A stretch of 64,000 nucleotides of DNA from DATMXT01 sp963662765 (GCA_963662765.2 CAXXUP010000006.1:1-64000); one strand, 5' to 3'. Shown: positions 41,558-51,317, counted from the first letter of the stretch. The notes: a model not told the origin generated them from the letters alone. A program made the numbers and translations.

Positions 41558-42876
41558 TTTTTCTCGCTCCTTTCACGGATGATGAAGCGTATGACGGTGC
41601 CCTCAAGTCCGAAGACTTGCCGGATCTGGTTCTCCAGATACCGCTGATAGGAGAAATGGAAAATTTCAGGCCGATTGCAGAAGATAACAAAGGTCGGCGG
41701 TTGGATGGATACTTGAGTCATATAGAAGATTTTCAGGCGCTTGCCCTTGTCGGTCGGGGGCTGCACCCTGAGCGTGGCATCGGCAAGCACTTCGTTTAAG
41801 CGGCCGGTCGAAATGCGGATACAATTCTGGGAGTAGACATAGTTGATGCGTTCAAACAGGTTTGCGACCCGCTGACCGGTCAGTGCCGAGATGAAGACTA
41901 CCGGGGCGTAGCTCATGAAGGAGAGATCCGCAGCCACTTTCTTGCGCATTTCCTCCATGGTGTCGGTCTCTTTTTCCACAAGGTCCCACTTGTTGACCAC
42001 AATGACGACCCCTTTGCCGGCCTCATGGGCAAGCCCGGCTATCTTGGTGTCCTGCTCGGTTACGCCGTCACCTGCGTCGATGAGAACGAGGCAGACATCG
42101 GCCCGCTCGATGGCCATGTGGGCTCGCAGTACCGAGTACCGCTCGATCGACTCGGTCACCCCGCGCTTGCGGCGAAGTCCGGCGGTGTCGATAAAGATGT
42201 ACTTGCCCTGCTCGTTTTCGAAGTAACTGTCGATGGCGTCTCTGGTAGTGCCCGGCACATCCGATACGATTACCCGCTGCTCTCCCAGAATGCGGTTTAC
42301 TAAGGACGATTTTCCGGCGTTGGGCTTGCCGATGACCGCCACCTTGATGACGCCTTCGTCCGGCTCCTCTTCCTGATCCCATGTAAGCCGCGAGACAATT
42401 TCGTCGAGCAGATCTCCGGAACCAAGACCGTGGGTGGAGGAGACCGCAAAGGGCTCTCCGAGGCCCAGGGAATAAAACTCGTAGAACTCAGGGGGCAGCG
42501 CGCCCGTGACATCGACTTTGTTGACGACAAGGATGATGTCTTTTTTGGCTTTTTTGAGCATGATGGCCACAGCCTCGTCGGCCGCCGTCATGCCGATGGA
42601 GATGTCGACCATGAGCAGCACGAGGTCGGCCGTCTCAATGGCGGTCTCGGCCTGGGCGCGCATGTCGGACATGATCTGGCCCTCAGGCGTCGGCTCGATG
42701 CCGCCGGTGTCGACCAGCGTGAACGCCCGGCCGTTCCAGTCGCAGTCGGCGTAAAGCCTATCGCGGGTGACGCCCGGAGTGTCATCGACAATGGAGAGCC
42801 TTTGGCCCACCAGTTTATTGAAAAGGGTCGACTTGCCCACATTTGGCCTGCCGACAATTGCTACAATTGGTTTCAT
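41554..42876 (-). CDS. der: Ribosome biogenesis GTPase Der (EngA)
   Basis: 440 residues from ATG 42876 after GGAGGAGG; a longer open frame to 42945 lacks family sequence. Two G domains in tandem: GRPNVGKSTLFN/DTGGIEP/NKVD and GKPNAGKSSLVN/DTAGLRRK/NKWD, then the KH-like C-terminal domain. Essential for 50S assembly. It sits between a DUF512 radical SAM gene and plsY, a common clostridial order. Confidence 0.97.
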   Translation of the reverse strand: MKPIVAIVGRPNVGKSTLFNKLVGQRLSIVDDTPGVTRDRLYADCDWNGRAFTLVDTGGIEPTPEGQIMSDMRAQAETAIETADLVLLMVDISIGMTAADEAVAIMLKKAKKDIILVVNKVDVTGALPPEFYEFYSLGLGEPFAVSSTHGLGSGDLLDEIVSRLTWDQEEEPDEGVIKVAVIGKPNAGKSSLVNRILGEQRVIVSDVPGTTRDAIDSYFENEQGKYIFIDTAGLRRKRGVTESIERYSVLRAHMAIERADVCLVLIDAGDGVTEQDTKIAGLAHEAGKGVVIVVNKWDLVEKETDTMEEMRKKVAADLSFMSYAPVVFISALTGQRVANLFERINYVYSQNCIRISTGRLNEVLADATLRVQPPTDKGKRLKIFYMTQVSIQPPTFVIFCNRPEIFHFSYQRYLENQIRQVFGLEGTVIRFIIRERSEKK

Positions 42877-42993
42877 AGTTCCTCCTCCGAACATCAGACT
42901 GCGGTTAAAGAGTCGATAAGAATGCGAGGGTTTTCCGTCCGACAAGGCAGACGACGAAGACGGGCGAAAAAGGATCGCAGAGATTACGGCGCT

Positions 42994-44298
42994 TTAATCG
43001 GATTCTGATGTCAGGGCTTTGATCATGCCGGCCGCATCCGGCTCGAAGATGACGACAGGCGCCTTGACCGCCTTCGAAAGCTCTTCGACCGTCACGTCGT
43101 CCAGAAAGCGGTCCCGCTCGTACCGCAGCATCACCGACGGCACTAAAAGTGCGTCGCCAACATCACAGCCTTCAAGCTGACTGATAATATCCTGCCCCGT
43201 AATCAGCCCCGCAACCGTGATGGAGGGGCCGAAAAAGCGGTTTTCGATTCTGACAAGCTGCGCCTGCAGCCTTCCGGCGCACCGCTGCATTGCCTTCTCA
43301 TATAGCCCTGCTAGGGTGGGATAGGCTGCGGACCCTGTCACGCCGGTCACCCGGCGCATAGTGGAGGGCGGGCAAATGTTGTCCTCCAGTGCCTCAAACT
43401 CCTCGCGCAGCATGGCAAGCATCCCGACACCGTTTTCGTACTGCGGGTAGTCGTCGTAAAACGTTCCCTCCGGAATTTCAAGTCCAGCCTGCAAAAAGAG
43501 TTCGTCGGAGGGGTAGACCACCCGGCGGCCCTCGGCGGCAATGACACCGTCTCCGGCCGCAAGCACCCGCCGGAGCACATCAGCGGCCTCCTCCCTAGTG
43601 AGGGGGCGCAGCGGATACAGTCCGTCGCGGTATTTGGTCAGTCCCGCCGGCACGACGGCCACGCTATCGAGGGCCGGCAGCAGTCCTAACAGGTCCCGCA
43701 GGGTGGAGGAGAGCTCCTCTTTGTCATTGAGCCCGGCGCAGACCACGATCTGACAGTTGAGGCTAAGCCCGGCTTTGGCAAAGCGCCGCAGGGTCGCAAG
43801 GCTGTCTCCGCCCCTGCAGTTGCCCAGCATCATGGCGCGAAGCTGCGGGTTTGTGGTGTGAACCGAGATGTTGATGGGGCTGATGCGGTAGTCGATCATG
43901 CGGACGATGTCCCGCTCCGACAGGTTGGTCATGGAGATATAGTTGCCCATCAAAAAGGAGAGTCTCGCGTCGTCGTCCTTGAAGTAGAGGGTCTCCCGCA
44001 TACCGGGTGGAAGCTGGTCGATGAAGCAGAAGACGCAGCGGTTGGCGCAGCTGCGCTGCGCGTCCATCAGAAAATTGTCAAATGTAAGCCCCAGATCGTC
44101 GTAGGCGGGTTTTGGCACCGTCACATGGCGCCCACCCTCCAAGGTCAGGGTGGGGCGCTGGGCTTGCGACAGGTGCATATAATCGAGCACGTCGAAAACC
44201 GGCTTGCCGTCAATCGCGGCCAGCCGTTCCCCGACTTCCACATAACCTTTGCAGGGGCCATCCACCCCCGTGATCAAAATTCCCATAGGCTTAGACAC
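42994..44298 (-). CDS. DUF512 family radical SAM/PDZ-like protein
   Basis: 434 residues: N-terminal PDZ-like segment (about 1-60, GERLAAIDGKPVFDVLDY), then a radical-SAM-like CxxxCxxC site in RSCANRCVFCFIDQLP. The C-terminal DUF512 domain (about 200-405) contains FYDDYPQYENGVGM. The reaction is unknown. The gene is regularly next to der in Clostridia. It starts at GTG 44298 after GGAG and lies 118 bases upstream of der. Confidence 0.9.
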   Translation of the reverse strand: MSKPMGILITGVDGPCKGYVEVGERLAAIDGKPVFDVLDYMHLSQAQRPTLTLEGGRHVTVPKPAYDDLGLTFDNFLMDAQRSCANRCVFCFIDQLPPGMRETLYFKDDDARLSFLMGNYISMTNLSERDIVRMIDYRISPINISVHTTNPQLRAMMLGNCRGGDSLATLRRFAKAGLSLNCQIVVCAGLNDKEELSSTLRDLLGLLPALDSVAVVPAGLTKYRDGLYPLRPLTREEAADVLRRVLAAGDGVIAAEGRRVVYPSDELFLQAGLEIPEGTFYDDYPQYENGVGMLAMLREEFEALEDNICPPSTMRRVTGVTGSAAYPTLAGLYEKAMQRCAGRLQAQLVRIENRFFGPSITVAGLITGQDIISQLEGCDVGDALLVPSVMLRYERDRFLDDVTVEELSKAVKAPVVIFEPDAAGMIKALTSESD

Positions 44299-44370
44299 TT
44301 ATCTCCAAAGCGGCCAGGGCCGCCGCCGTAAAATTCGGCAGGCAGGGGGCCTCGCCTGATACCATGGCTG

Positions 44371-44408
44371 AAAAAAAGCTGTGACGCATAGCCGCCACAG
44401 CTTCTTTT
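44371..44408 (-). terminator. Terminator after rpmF
   Basis: AAGCTGTG / CACAGCTT with a 12-base loop; seven T on the minus strand after the stem (A-run 44371-44377). The stop codon of rpmF abuts it. Confidence 0.8.
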
Positions 44409-44597
44409 TTACGCGTCTTTTTCCTTGACGATGACTGCCTTGCCGCCGTAAAAACCGCAATGCGGGCACACTCTGTGCGGAACGACGAGCTCCTTGCACT
44501 CACGGCAACGGACGAGCGTTGGGGTTGTGAGCTTCCATACGGCGCTGCGGCGGGTGTTCTTGCGCGCCTTGGAAGTATTACCCTTTGGTACTGCCAT
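44409..44597 (-). CDS. rpmF: 50S ribosomal protein L32 (zinc-ribbon form)
   Basis: 62 residues. MAVPKGNTSKARKNTRRS start and two CxxC knuckles (CREC and CPHC), the zinc-binding form. Start ATG 44597 after GGAGGTG. It follows yceD by 26 bases, the conserved yceD-rpmF pair; plsX/fabH, often next, are absent here. Confidence 0.97.
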   Translation of the reverse strand: MAVPKGNTSKARKNTRRSAVWKLTTPTLVRCRECKELVVPHRVCPHCGFYGGKAVIVKEKDA

Positions 44598-44623
44598 AAT
44601 TTACACCTCCGACCAAATATATG

Positions 44624-45130
44624 TTATTCGTGATTATTAAATAAGTCCCGCAGCGAGTCCCACCTGGGGTCGTGGCGGTCCGGCGTACAGCCGCAGTCGC
44701 CCTCGTTTCGGTCGGCACCGCAGATAGGGCACAGGCCCTTGCAGTCCTCTTTGCATAAATGCTTGAATGGCATGAAAAGCCCGATGACGATGGCGGCCTG
44801 TTCAGCAAGATCAATGTGGCGGTCCGTAGCTAATATGAGTTCGTCCGTCTCCTCCGCGGCGGGGTCGGTAGTCACCATCGCGTCAAGCGGGTAGCGGAAA
44901 TCGAGCTCATACTCCTTTGTACAGCGGTCGCAGAGAAAGTGCAGCTTGCCTGTTACCTCCATGGTGATGCGGACGGCGTTATGCAGACCGGCGACGCGGC
45001 CACACACTCGGACGGGCTCCCGCAAAGGCCTTTCGCCGTATGCGCCGGCAAGCTCCGTAAGGTCGAGTTGCGTATCGAAATCAATTTGCTCATCGCCGTT
45101 TTTCAGGACGGATGAAATGTCAATTCTCAT
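44624..45130 (-). CDS. DUF177/YceD family protein
   Basis: 168 residues. A CDRC knuckle in the middle and the C-terminal cysteine box CKEDCKGLCPICGADRN, typical of YceD proteins, which are linked to 23S rRNA accumulation. Start ATG 45130 after GGAGG. First gene of the yceD-rpmF operon, with a full consensus promoter 26-54 bases upstream. Confidence 0.93.
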   Translation of the reverse strand: MRIDISSVLKNGDEQIDFDTQLDLTELAGAYGERPLREPVRVCGRVAGLHNAVRITMEVTGKLHFLCDRCTKEYELDFRYPLDAMVTTDPAAEETDELILATDRHIDLAEQAAIVIGLFMPFKHLCKEDCKGLCPICGADRNEGDCGCTPDRHDPRWDSLRDLFNNHE

Positions 45131-45155
45131 ACAACCTCCGCAAACAGCAACATTT

Positions 45156-45184
45156 ATTATATCGTCGATATGCTATAATGTCAA
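45156..45184 (-). promoter_or_regulatory. Consensus promoter of yceD-rpmF
   Basis: Minus strand TTGACA (45184-45179), 17-base spacer, TATAAT (45161-45156): perfect match. Confidence 0.88.
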
Positions 45185-45407
45185 CTGTTTTCTGCGCCGT
45201 GTTTTTCGCCCCTTGTGCGCGCCTGATTTCGTGCGCCATGCCTTCGGGCCGTTTTTGCATACGCTGCTGACTTATGTTTTTTTGCTTTCCTCATCATATA
45301 CTCGGTGCTCATGGCTGTCAAGTGCACGGGGTTCATGGCTGACAAACGACTTGTGCATAACTGCTAAATTTAATCGTTAAACATTAGATTATTCACCAAA
45401 TCGCGCA

Positions 45408-45437
45408 TTGCGAAGTTCTCGGGGCATGATGTATAAT
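45408..45437 (+). promoter_or_regulatory. Promoter of the serC-serA operon
   Basis: TTGCGA (45408-45413), 18-base spacer, TATAAT (45432-45437). The leader to ATG 45490 is about 46 bases. Confidence 0.65.
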
Positions 45438-45489
45438 TGTAGACAGTCGTTTTCTTACGACGAACAAATATATTTGAGGAGTGTCATGA

Positions 45490-46566
45490 ATGGAACGCCA
45501 ATTCAATTTCGCCGCAGGCCCCTCCGCAATGCCGATGCCCGTACTTGAGCAGATCCGTGATGAGATGTTATGCTACCCGGGTGCAGGAAGCAGTGTGCTG
45601 GAGATGAGTCATCGATCATCGGCGTTCCAGGAAATTCATACCAAAGCGCAGGAGACGCTGCGCCGCCTCATGCGCATCCCGGATGAATATGCCATCCTCT
45701 TTCTTCAGGGCGGCGCCTCCCTCCAGTTCTCCATGATTCCGATGAATTTAATGGAAAAGGGCGGGGTCGCCGACTACGTCGAGACTGGCAGCTTTGCTAA
45801 AAAGGCCGCCGTCGAGGCCGCGCGCTGGGGTACCGTCCACACGATTTTCTCCGGCAAGGCTGAAAAGTACAGCCACATTCCCGAAATCACTGGGGACATG
45901 CTGTCGAAAGACGCATCCTACCTTCATATCACCGGCAACAACACGATTTTCGGCACAACCTATCACAAGTGGCCTAAAACCGGAGGCATGCCGCTTGTGG
46001 CTGACCTCTCCTCCTGCATTCTGGGCCTCGATGTCGAAGTAGAGGACTTCGACCTCATTTACGCCGGTGCGCAAAAGAACATGGCCCCGGCGGGACTTAC
46101 CGTCGTTATCATCAAAAAGTCCCTTTTGAAAGATACGCCCCCCGAAGTGCCCGCGATGCTCAGCTACAAGTTGGCGGCCGACAACGACTCCATGTACAAC
46201 ACGCCCAACTGTTTTGCCATCTATGCGGCGGGGCTGATGTTCAAGTGGATCGAGGCGCAGGGCGGCGTTGCCGCCCTGGAGGCCGTCAACCGCGAAAAGG
46301 CGGCGCTGCTCTACGACGCCATTGACGCCTCAAAGCTCTACAAGGGTTGCGCTGCGCCTGATTCCCGTTCAATCATGAACGTCACCTTCACACTGCCCAC
46401 CGAAGAACAGACCGCCGAGTTCATTAAGCTCGCAAAGTCCAAGGGCATCATTAACATCAAGGGACACCGGGCCGCCGGCGGCATTCGCGCCAGCATCTAT
46501 AACGGCATGCCGATCGAGGGGGTCAGGGCGCTTGTCGATTTCATGAAGGAGTTTGAGACAAAATAA
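45490..46566 (+). CDS. serC: Phosphoserine aminotransferase SerC
   Basis: 358 residues, class V PLP aminotransferase. NFAAGPSAMP start, LQGGASLQF, Schiff-base Lys in YAGAQKNMAPAG, GHRAAGGIRASIYN near the end: all SerC signatures. It converts 3-phosphohydroxypyruvate and glutamate to phosphoserine. Its TAA shares a base with the ATG of serA (TAATG). Confidence 0.97.
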   Translation: MERQFNFAAGPSAMPMPVLEQIRDEMLCYPGAGSSVLEMSHRSSAFQEIHTKAQETLRRLMRIPDEYAILFLQGGASLQFSMIPMNLMEKGGVADYVETGSFAKKAAVEAARWGTVHTIFSGKAEKYSHIPEITGDMLSKDASYLHITGNNTIFGTTYHKWPKTGGMPLVADLSSCILGLDVEVEDFDLIYAGAQKNMAPAGLTVVIIKKSLLKDTPPEVPAMLSYKLAADNDSMYNTPNCFAIYAAGLMFKWIEAQGGVAALEAVNREKAALLYDAIDASKLYKGCAAPDSRSIMNVTFTLPTEEQTAEFIKLAKSKGIINIKGHRAAGGIRASIYNGMPIEGVRALVDFMKEFETK

Positions 46567-47732
46567 TGCACTATATTGAAAGAAAGAACAACATTTCGGA
46601 TCTGATTTTTACGGTGCTGGGAGACGAATTTGCAGTCGGCGAAAATTTCGAGACCCCCGACGCCTACCTCGTCCGGTCGGCCGACCTGCACGGCGATGCG
46701 CTGCCGGAGAGCCTCTTAGCCATCGGCAGGGCGGGAGCTGGCATCAATAACATTCCGATCGACCGGTGCAGTGAACAGGGCATCATCGTCTTCAATACCC
46801 CTGGCGCCAACGCCAACGCCGTCAAGGAACTCGTGCTTGCCGGAATGCTGCTGGCCGGCCGGAAAATCATCTCCGGCATCGACTGGTGCAAAAGCCTGCA
46901 GGGCAAGGGCGAGGCGGTCATGGAGACCGTCGAGGAGGGCAAAAAGCAGTTCACAGGCCCTGAGCTCGCAGGCAAGACGCTGGGTGTCATAGGCCTTGGC
47001 GCCATCGGCGTACAGGTCGCAAACGCTGCCCACTACGGGCTCTCGATGAATGTGCTGGGCTACGACCCCTATATTTCGGTTGACGCCGCTTGGGGCCTCT
47101 CCCGTTCGGTGCGCCACGCCGCAAGCCTTGATCAGATTTATGCCGAGTGCGACTATGTTACGCTGCACCTGCCCTTGAATGCAAGTACTAAAAAGATGAT
47201 CGGCTCCGCCCAGCTCGAGAAGTTCAAGGAGGGCGCCGTGCTGCTTAACTTTGCCCGCGGCGGCCTTGTCGACTCGGCAGCCGTCGTCGAAGCGCTGGAG
47301 GGCGGCAAGCTGCGCAGATATGTCACCGACTTCCCCGAGGACGAACTGCTCTGCTGCAAGGGCGTCATTGCCATGCCGCACTTAGGTGCCTCCACCCCAG
47401 AGTCGGAGGACAACTGCGCTGTCATGGCCGCGACTGAGCTGCGGAATTATCTGCTCTACGGAAACGTTCACAATGCGGTCAACCTGCCAAACTGCGAGCT
47501 GCCCAAAAACGGCAACTACCGCATCACCCTGTTCCACCACAACATTCCCAACATGGTTGGACAGATCACGGCCATACTGGCTGCCGACAACATTAACATC
47601 GAGCACATGGTCAACAACAGCCGCGGCGAATACGCCTATACCATCATCGACATAGAGCCTCCCGTCGGTGAGGAGGGCATTGAGAAGCTTAAAGCCATCA
47701 AGGGGATGATGAGAGTGCGGGTGATCGGCTGA
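46566..47732 (+). CDS. serA: D-3-phosphoglycerate dehydrogenase SerA with C-terminal ACT domain
   Basis: 388 residues. NAD site GLGAIGVQVANAA, substrate/catalytic Arg, Glu and His in the FNTPGANANAV, FARGGLVDSAA and AMPHLGASTPESEDN boxes, and an ACT domain (about 318-388) for serine feedback. This is the short clostridial type without the ASB domain. It oxidises 3-phosphoglycerate as the first step of serine synthesis. It overlaps both neighbours by one base. Confidence 0.95.
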   Translation: MHYIERKNNISDLIFTVLGDEFAVGENFETPDAYLVRSADLHGDALPESLLAIGRAGAGINNIPIDRCSEQGIIVFNTPGANANAVKELVLAGMLLAGRKIISGIDWCKSLQGKGEAVMETVEEGKKQFTGPELAGKTLGVIGLGAIGVQVANAAHYGLSMNVLGYDPYISVDAAWGLSRSVRHAASLDQIYAECDYVTLHLPLNASTKKMIGSAQLEKFKEGAVLLNFARGGLVDSAAVVEALEGGKLRRYVTDFPEDELLCCKGVIAMPHLGASTPESEDNCAVMAATELRNYLLYGNVHNAVNLPNCELPKNGNYRITLFHHNIPNMVGQITAILAADNINIEHMVNNSRGEYAYTIIDIEPPVGEEGIEKLKAIKGMMRVRVIG

Positions 47733-48880
47733 TGACAATCAAGGAACGGCTTTTAACTCTTGGCGTCTATGTGCCGGACATTTTGCTGCCGGCTGCCGGC
47801 GTTCCGCTCGAGACCTTCTCGGTCGTTGCCTGTGACCAGTACACTTCCAGGCCTGCCTATTGGGAGCGGGCGAAAGAGCTTGCCGGCGATGCACCGTCAG
47901 CCCTGAATATGATTTTGCCCGAGGCCTACCTCAAAGAGGATAACTCGGCCGACATTGAGAAGATCAACAAGACTATGCGGTCCTATCTCGCAAAGGAACT
48001 GCTACGCCCCATCGGGGAGGGCTTTGTGCTGGTCAGACGGCAGACGACCACCGGCTGCCGCCGGGGACTGGTGCTGGCTCTCGACCTTGAGCGGTACGAC
48101 TATTCGCCCTCCTCAAAGAGCTTGATTCGGGCCACTGAAAGCACGATCGCCTCCCGCCTGCCGGCGAGGGTCAAAATCCGGCAGGGTGCCCCCTTGGAGT
48201 TGCCGCACATCATGGTGCTCATCGACGACCCGGACAACACCCTGCTCGGTCCCATCGACGATGTGTGGGAGACGCTCCAGCCGCTGTACGATTTCGAGCT
48301 CATGCAGGGCGCCGGCAGGCTGCAGGGCCGCAAGGTGGCGGAGCTTACGCCTGTCTGCGAGGCGCTTGAGGGGCTTGCAAAGATTGCGCAGGGGCTGCTC
48401 TTCGCCATGGGTGACGGCAACCATTCGCTGGCCTCGGCTAGACTCCACTGGGAGTACCGCAAAGCCAAGTTGACGGCCGAGCAGCGAGCCTGCGACCCGG
48501 CCCGGTATGCCTTGGTCGAGATTGTCAACCTGCACGATCCGGCCCTTGCCTTCGAGCCCATCCACCGGGTGCTTTTCAATGTCGATAAGGGTGCTTTCGA
48601 CCTTTGTGACCCCGAAAAGCTCCCGCCGCTCCAAGAGCTCCAGCCGGCTTTGGACAAGTGGCTTTCGGCGCACCAGGGAGTTTCCATCGACTATATCCAC
48701 GGCGAAAAAGAGGCAAGGGAGCTTAGCGACGCGCCGGACCGTATAGCCCTCATCCTGCCCGAGTTTGACAAATCAACACTCTTTGAGATCGTCCGCAAAG
48801 AAGGAGCCCTCGTGCGCAAGTCCTTTTCAATGGGCGAGGCACCCGACAAGCGGCACTACCTCGAAGCAAAGCTCATCTGA
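47732..48880 (+). CDS. DUF1015 family protein of the serine operon
   Basis: 382 residues; the conserved core has GDGNHSLASARLHWE, the signature of DUF1015. The reaction is not established from this sequence; similar genes follow serC-serA in many Clostridia, so a role beside serine metabolism is likely by context. Its start overlaps the serA stop (TGATG). A strong terminator follows. Confidence 0.9.
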   Translation: MTIKERLLTLGVYVPDILLPAAGVPLETFSVVACDQYTSRPAYWERAKELAGDAPSALNMILPEAYLKEDNSADIEKINKTMRSYLAKELLRPIGEGFVLVRRQTTTGCRRGLVLALDLERYDYSPSSKSLIRATESTIASRLPARVKIRQGAPLELPHIMVLIDDPDNTLLGPIDDVWETLQPLYDFELMQGAGRLQGRKVAELTPVCEALEGLAKIAQGLLFAMGDGNHSLASARLHWEYRKAKLTAEQRACDPARYALVEIVNLHDPALAFEPIHRVLFNVDKGAFDLCDPEKLPPLQELQPALDKWLSAHQGVSIDYIHGEKEARELSDAPDRIALILPEFDKSTLFEIVRKEGALVRKSFSMGEAPDKRHYLEAKLI

Positions 48881-48891
48881 CAAATGGTCCC

Positions 48892-48926
48892 GCGGCCCCC
48901 GCAGGTATAAGCGGGGGCCGCTTTTT
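48892..48926 (+). terminator. Terminator after the serine operon
   Basis: GCGGCCCCCGC / GCGGGGGCCGC, eight-base loop, TTTTT. Confidence 0.9.
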
Positions 48927-48941
48927 GTGGGAGGAAAAAAC

Positions 48942-48970
48942 TTTTCTCTTTGCGACATTTATGGTATACT
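48942..48970 (+). promoter_or_regulatory. Probable promoter of the flavodiiron protein gene
   Basis: TGG TATACT extended -10 at 48965-48970 with a weak -35 TTTTCT at 48942-48947, spacer 17. The -10 region closely resembles that of murA. Confidence 0.45.
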
Positions 48971-49058
48971 AATAAATAAGGGCATTCAGGCCTGTCCGCC
49001 CAAAGCGGCGGCATGGCAGGCTGTAACATATTGACGACAATAGACAGGAGAAATGAAT

Positions 49059-50261
49059 ATGCATTGTATTCGCAAAGTGACGGACGACCTGTTTTGGGTC
49101 GGCGCAAACGATCGCAGACTCGCCATGTTTGAAGGCGTCTATTCGGTGCCGCGCGGCGTCTCCTACAATTCCTATTTGCTGATGGATGAGCGCACCGTGC
49201 TGCTCGACACGGTCGACAAGGCCGTGGGCAAAGTCTTTTTCGAAAATGTGGCCCATGTTTTAGGCGAAAGAGGCCTCGACTATGTGGTCATCCAGCACAT
49301 GGAGCCGGACCACTCGGCCACCTTAGAAGAACTTCTCATGCGCTATCCGAGGGCTAAGGTGGTCTGCAACCCCAAGATTGCCGCCATGATCGGTCAGTTT
49401 TTCACCGCCCTGCCGGATGAGCGGCTGATGACGGTCGACGAGACCACGGTGTTAAAAACCGGCCGGCACGAGCTGCACTTTCGTATGGCGCCCATGGTGC
49501 ACTGGCCGGAGGTTATGGTGACTTACGACGCAGCGGATAAGATTCTCTTCTCGGCCGACGCCTTCGGCACCTTCGGGGCTTTAAACGGCGCCATCTTTGC
49601 CGATGAGGTCGACTTTGACCGCGACTATATGGACGAGGCAAGGCGATACTACTGCAACATTGTCGGAAAATACGGGGCGCAGACGGCGGCGCTCCTGAAA
49701 AAGATGGCGGCCCTTGACGTCCAAATGATCTGCCCGCTCCACGGCTTTGTCTGGCGGAAAGGGCTCTCCGTCTATATCGAAAAATATCAGAAGTGGAGCA
49801 CCTACGAGCCGGAGGACAAGGGCGTCATGATCGCCTACGCCTCGGTCTACGGCAACACCGAAAATGCCGCCGAAATCCTCTCCTGCAAGCTGCAAGAGAG
49901 AGGCATCCCAACTGTCATGTTCGACGTTTCGGTCACGCCGGCCTCCGAGATCGTCGCGGCCGCCTTCCGCTGGAGCCACCTAGTATTTGCCTCCACCACC
50001 TATAACATGGGCATTTTCGTCACGATGGAGGAGCTGCTGCGGGACCTGGCGGCCCATAACATCCAAAACCGCACCGTCGCCCTCATTCAAAACGGGAGTT
50101 GGGCGCCTGCCTCCGGAAAGCTGATGACCGAGATTTTAAGCGGGTGCAAAAACATGACAATTTTAAATGAGACCGTCACCTTAAAATCCTCCCTGAAGCA
50201 GGAGCAGGAGGCAGAACTCGACGCTGTCGCGGCAGCTCTTGCCGCCACAATGGACAAATAA
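49059..50261 (+). CDS. A-type flavodiiron protein (FprA family)
   Basis: 400 residues from ATG 49059, eight bases after AGGAG; ATG 49053 is too close to the site. N-terminal metallo-beta-lactamase domain with di-iron ligands in HMEPDHSAT, and a C-terminal flavodoxin domain (about 255-400) with the FMN loop SVYGNTENAA. It reduces oxygen to water and/or NO to N2O in anaerobes, with electrons usually from rubredoxin. No rubredoxin domain is fused. It stands alone between two terminators, fitting separate stress control. Confidence 0.94.
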   Translation: MHCIRKVTDDLFWVGANDRRLAMFEGVYSVPRGVSYNSYLLMDERTVLLDTVDKAVGKVFFENVAHVLGERGLDYVVIQHMEPDHSATLEELLMRYPRAKVVCNPKIAAMIGQFFTALPDERLMTVDETTVLKTGRHELHFRMAPMVHWPEVMVTYDAADKILFSADAFGTFGALNGAIFADEVDFDRDYMDEARRYYCNIVGKYGAQTAALLKKMAALDVQMICPLHGFVWRKGLSVYIEKYQKWSTYEPEDKGVMIAYASVYGNTENAAEILSCKLQERGIPTVMFDVSVTPASEIVAAAFRWSHLVFASTTYNMGIFVTMEELLRDLAAHNIQNRTVALIQNGSWAPASGKLMTEILSGCKNMTILNETVTLKSSLKQEQEAELDAVAAALAATMDK

Positions 50262-50283
50262 CATAGGGTAACCGATTAGACAT

Positions 50284-50321
50284 AAAAAAGCCTGCGTGAT
50301 CGTCTCACGCAGGCTTTTTTT
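50284..50321. terminator. Bidirectional terminator between the flavodiiron gene and pfkA
   Basis: GCCTGCGTGA / TCACGCAGGC extended by A6/T6 flanks; five-base loop. Confidence 0.9.
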
Positions 50322-50333
50322 ATTGAATTCCTG

Positions 50334-51317
50334 TCAGCCGCCGACCGCCATGGCCATGCGGTATTGCTCAAAGTCGAAGGGCTTCGGCATCGAAAGCGCG
50401 ACAGCGAGATCCTCGTCGCAGACCCGGCCGTCCTTAAAGCAGATGGCCCGCGGCGTGCCCTGGCGGGAGAGCAGCTCGGCAGCGAGAAACCCCATTTCGG
50501 CCGCGATGATGCGGTCCCTAGCCGAGGGGTTGCCGCCCCGCTGCACATGTCCCAGCACCGTTGTGCGGGCAGGCACCCCAAGACTCTCGGTTACGGCCGC
50601 CGCGATCTCGGCTGAATCCTTGAAGGGGAAGTTCTCGCCGAAGACCCCTTCACTGACGATGAGGATGAAATGCCGTTTGCCGGTGGAGCGGGTCTCGTCG
50701 ATTCGGGCGAGGATGTCCTGCTCGAAGTCGGTCGCGATTTCCGGTACGAGAATGGCGGTCGCGCCGCAGGCAAGGCCGGCGGCTAAAGCGATGTTGCCGC
50801 AGTGGCGGCCCATGACCTCCATGACGCTGCACCGCTCGTGGGACTGAGCGGTGTCCCGCAGCTTGTCGGCCAGCTCAACACAGGTGTTGACCGCCGTGTC
50901 GAAGCCGATGGTGTACTCGGTGCCGGGGATGTCGTTGTCGATGGTGCCGGGGATTCCTACGACGTGGATACCGGCCTTGGCAAGTTCCAGAGCGCCGCGG
51001 TAGGAACCGTCTCCGCCGATGACGGCAAGTCCGTCGATGCCGTTTTGGCTAAGAGTGGCAAGCGCCCTCGCAAAGCCCTTCTCGGTCATAAAGTCGTCCG
51101 AGCGGGCGGTGGCCAGCAGTGTGCCGCCGCGGTGGAGATGGCCCGAGACCGACCGCATCGGAAGCGGAAGAATCTCGCCCTCCACAAGTCCTTGGTATCC
51201 GTGTCCGATGCCGACAACATTGAGCCCCTGCAGGATGCCGCCCCGCACGACCGCCCGGATTGCCGCATTCATGCCCGGTGCGTCTCCGCCGGATGTGAGC
51301 ACGCCGATTGTTCTCAT
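50334..51317 (-). CDS. pfkA: ATP-dependent 6-phosphofructokinase PfkA
   Basis: 327 residues. GGDAPGMNAAIRA at the N-terminus, ATP site GGDGSYRGA, and the fructose-6-phosphate site GTIDNDIPGTEYTIGFDTA including the catalytic Asp. Gly in GGDGS indicates ATP rather than pyrophosphate as the donor by the usual rule. Also MGRHCGNIAL and GHVQRGG. It is last in the hprK-murB-rapZ-whiA-dnaE-pfkA run, 34 bases after dnaE. Confidence 0.96.
   Translation of the reverse strand: MRTIGVLTSGGDAPGMNAAIRAVVRGGILQGLNVVGIGHGYQGLVEGEILPLPMRSVSGHLHRGGTLLATARSDDFMTEKGFARALATLSQNGIDGLAVIGGDGSYRGALELAKAGIHVVGIPGTIDNDIPGTEYTIGFDTAVNTCVELADKLRDTAQSHERCSVMEVMGRHCGNIALAAGLACGATAILVPEIATDFEQDILARIDETRSTGKRHFILIVSEGVFGENFPFKDSAEIAAAVTESLGVPARTTVLGHVQRGGNPSARDRIIAAEMGFLAAELLSRQGTPRAICFKDGRVCDEDLAVALSMPKPFDFEQYRMAMAVGG

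Larger units (their letters stand above)
45131..45489. other. Intergenic region between yceD and serC
   Basis: 359 bases holding two outward-facing promoters (45156-45184 minus, 45408-45437 plus). The middle (about 45190-45400) shows no credible gene, only T-rich runs and two loose copies of CATGGCTGNCAA about 28 bases apart (45308-45339). No terminator is needed between divergent units, and none is seen. Confidence 0.6.

Noticed and set aside
40835..41647. 270-codon plus-strand frame over plsY
   Set aside because: It runs through the bidirectional terminator and opposite to plsY, whose motifs are clear.
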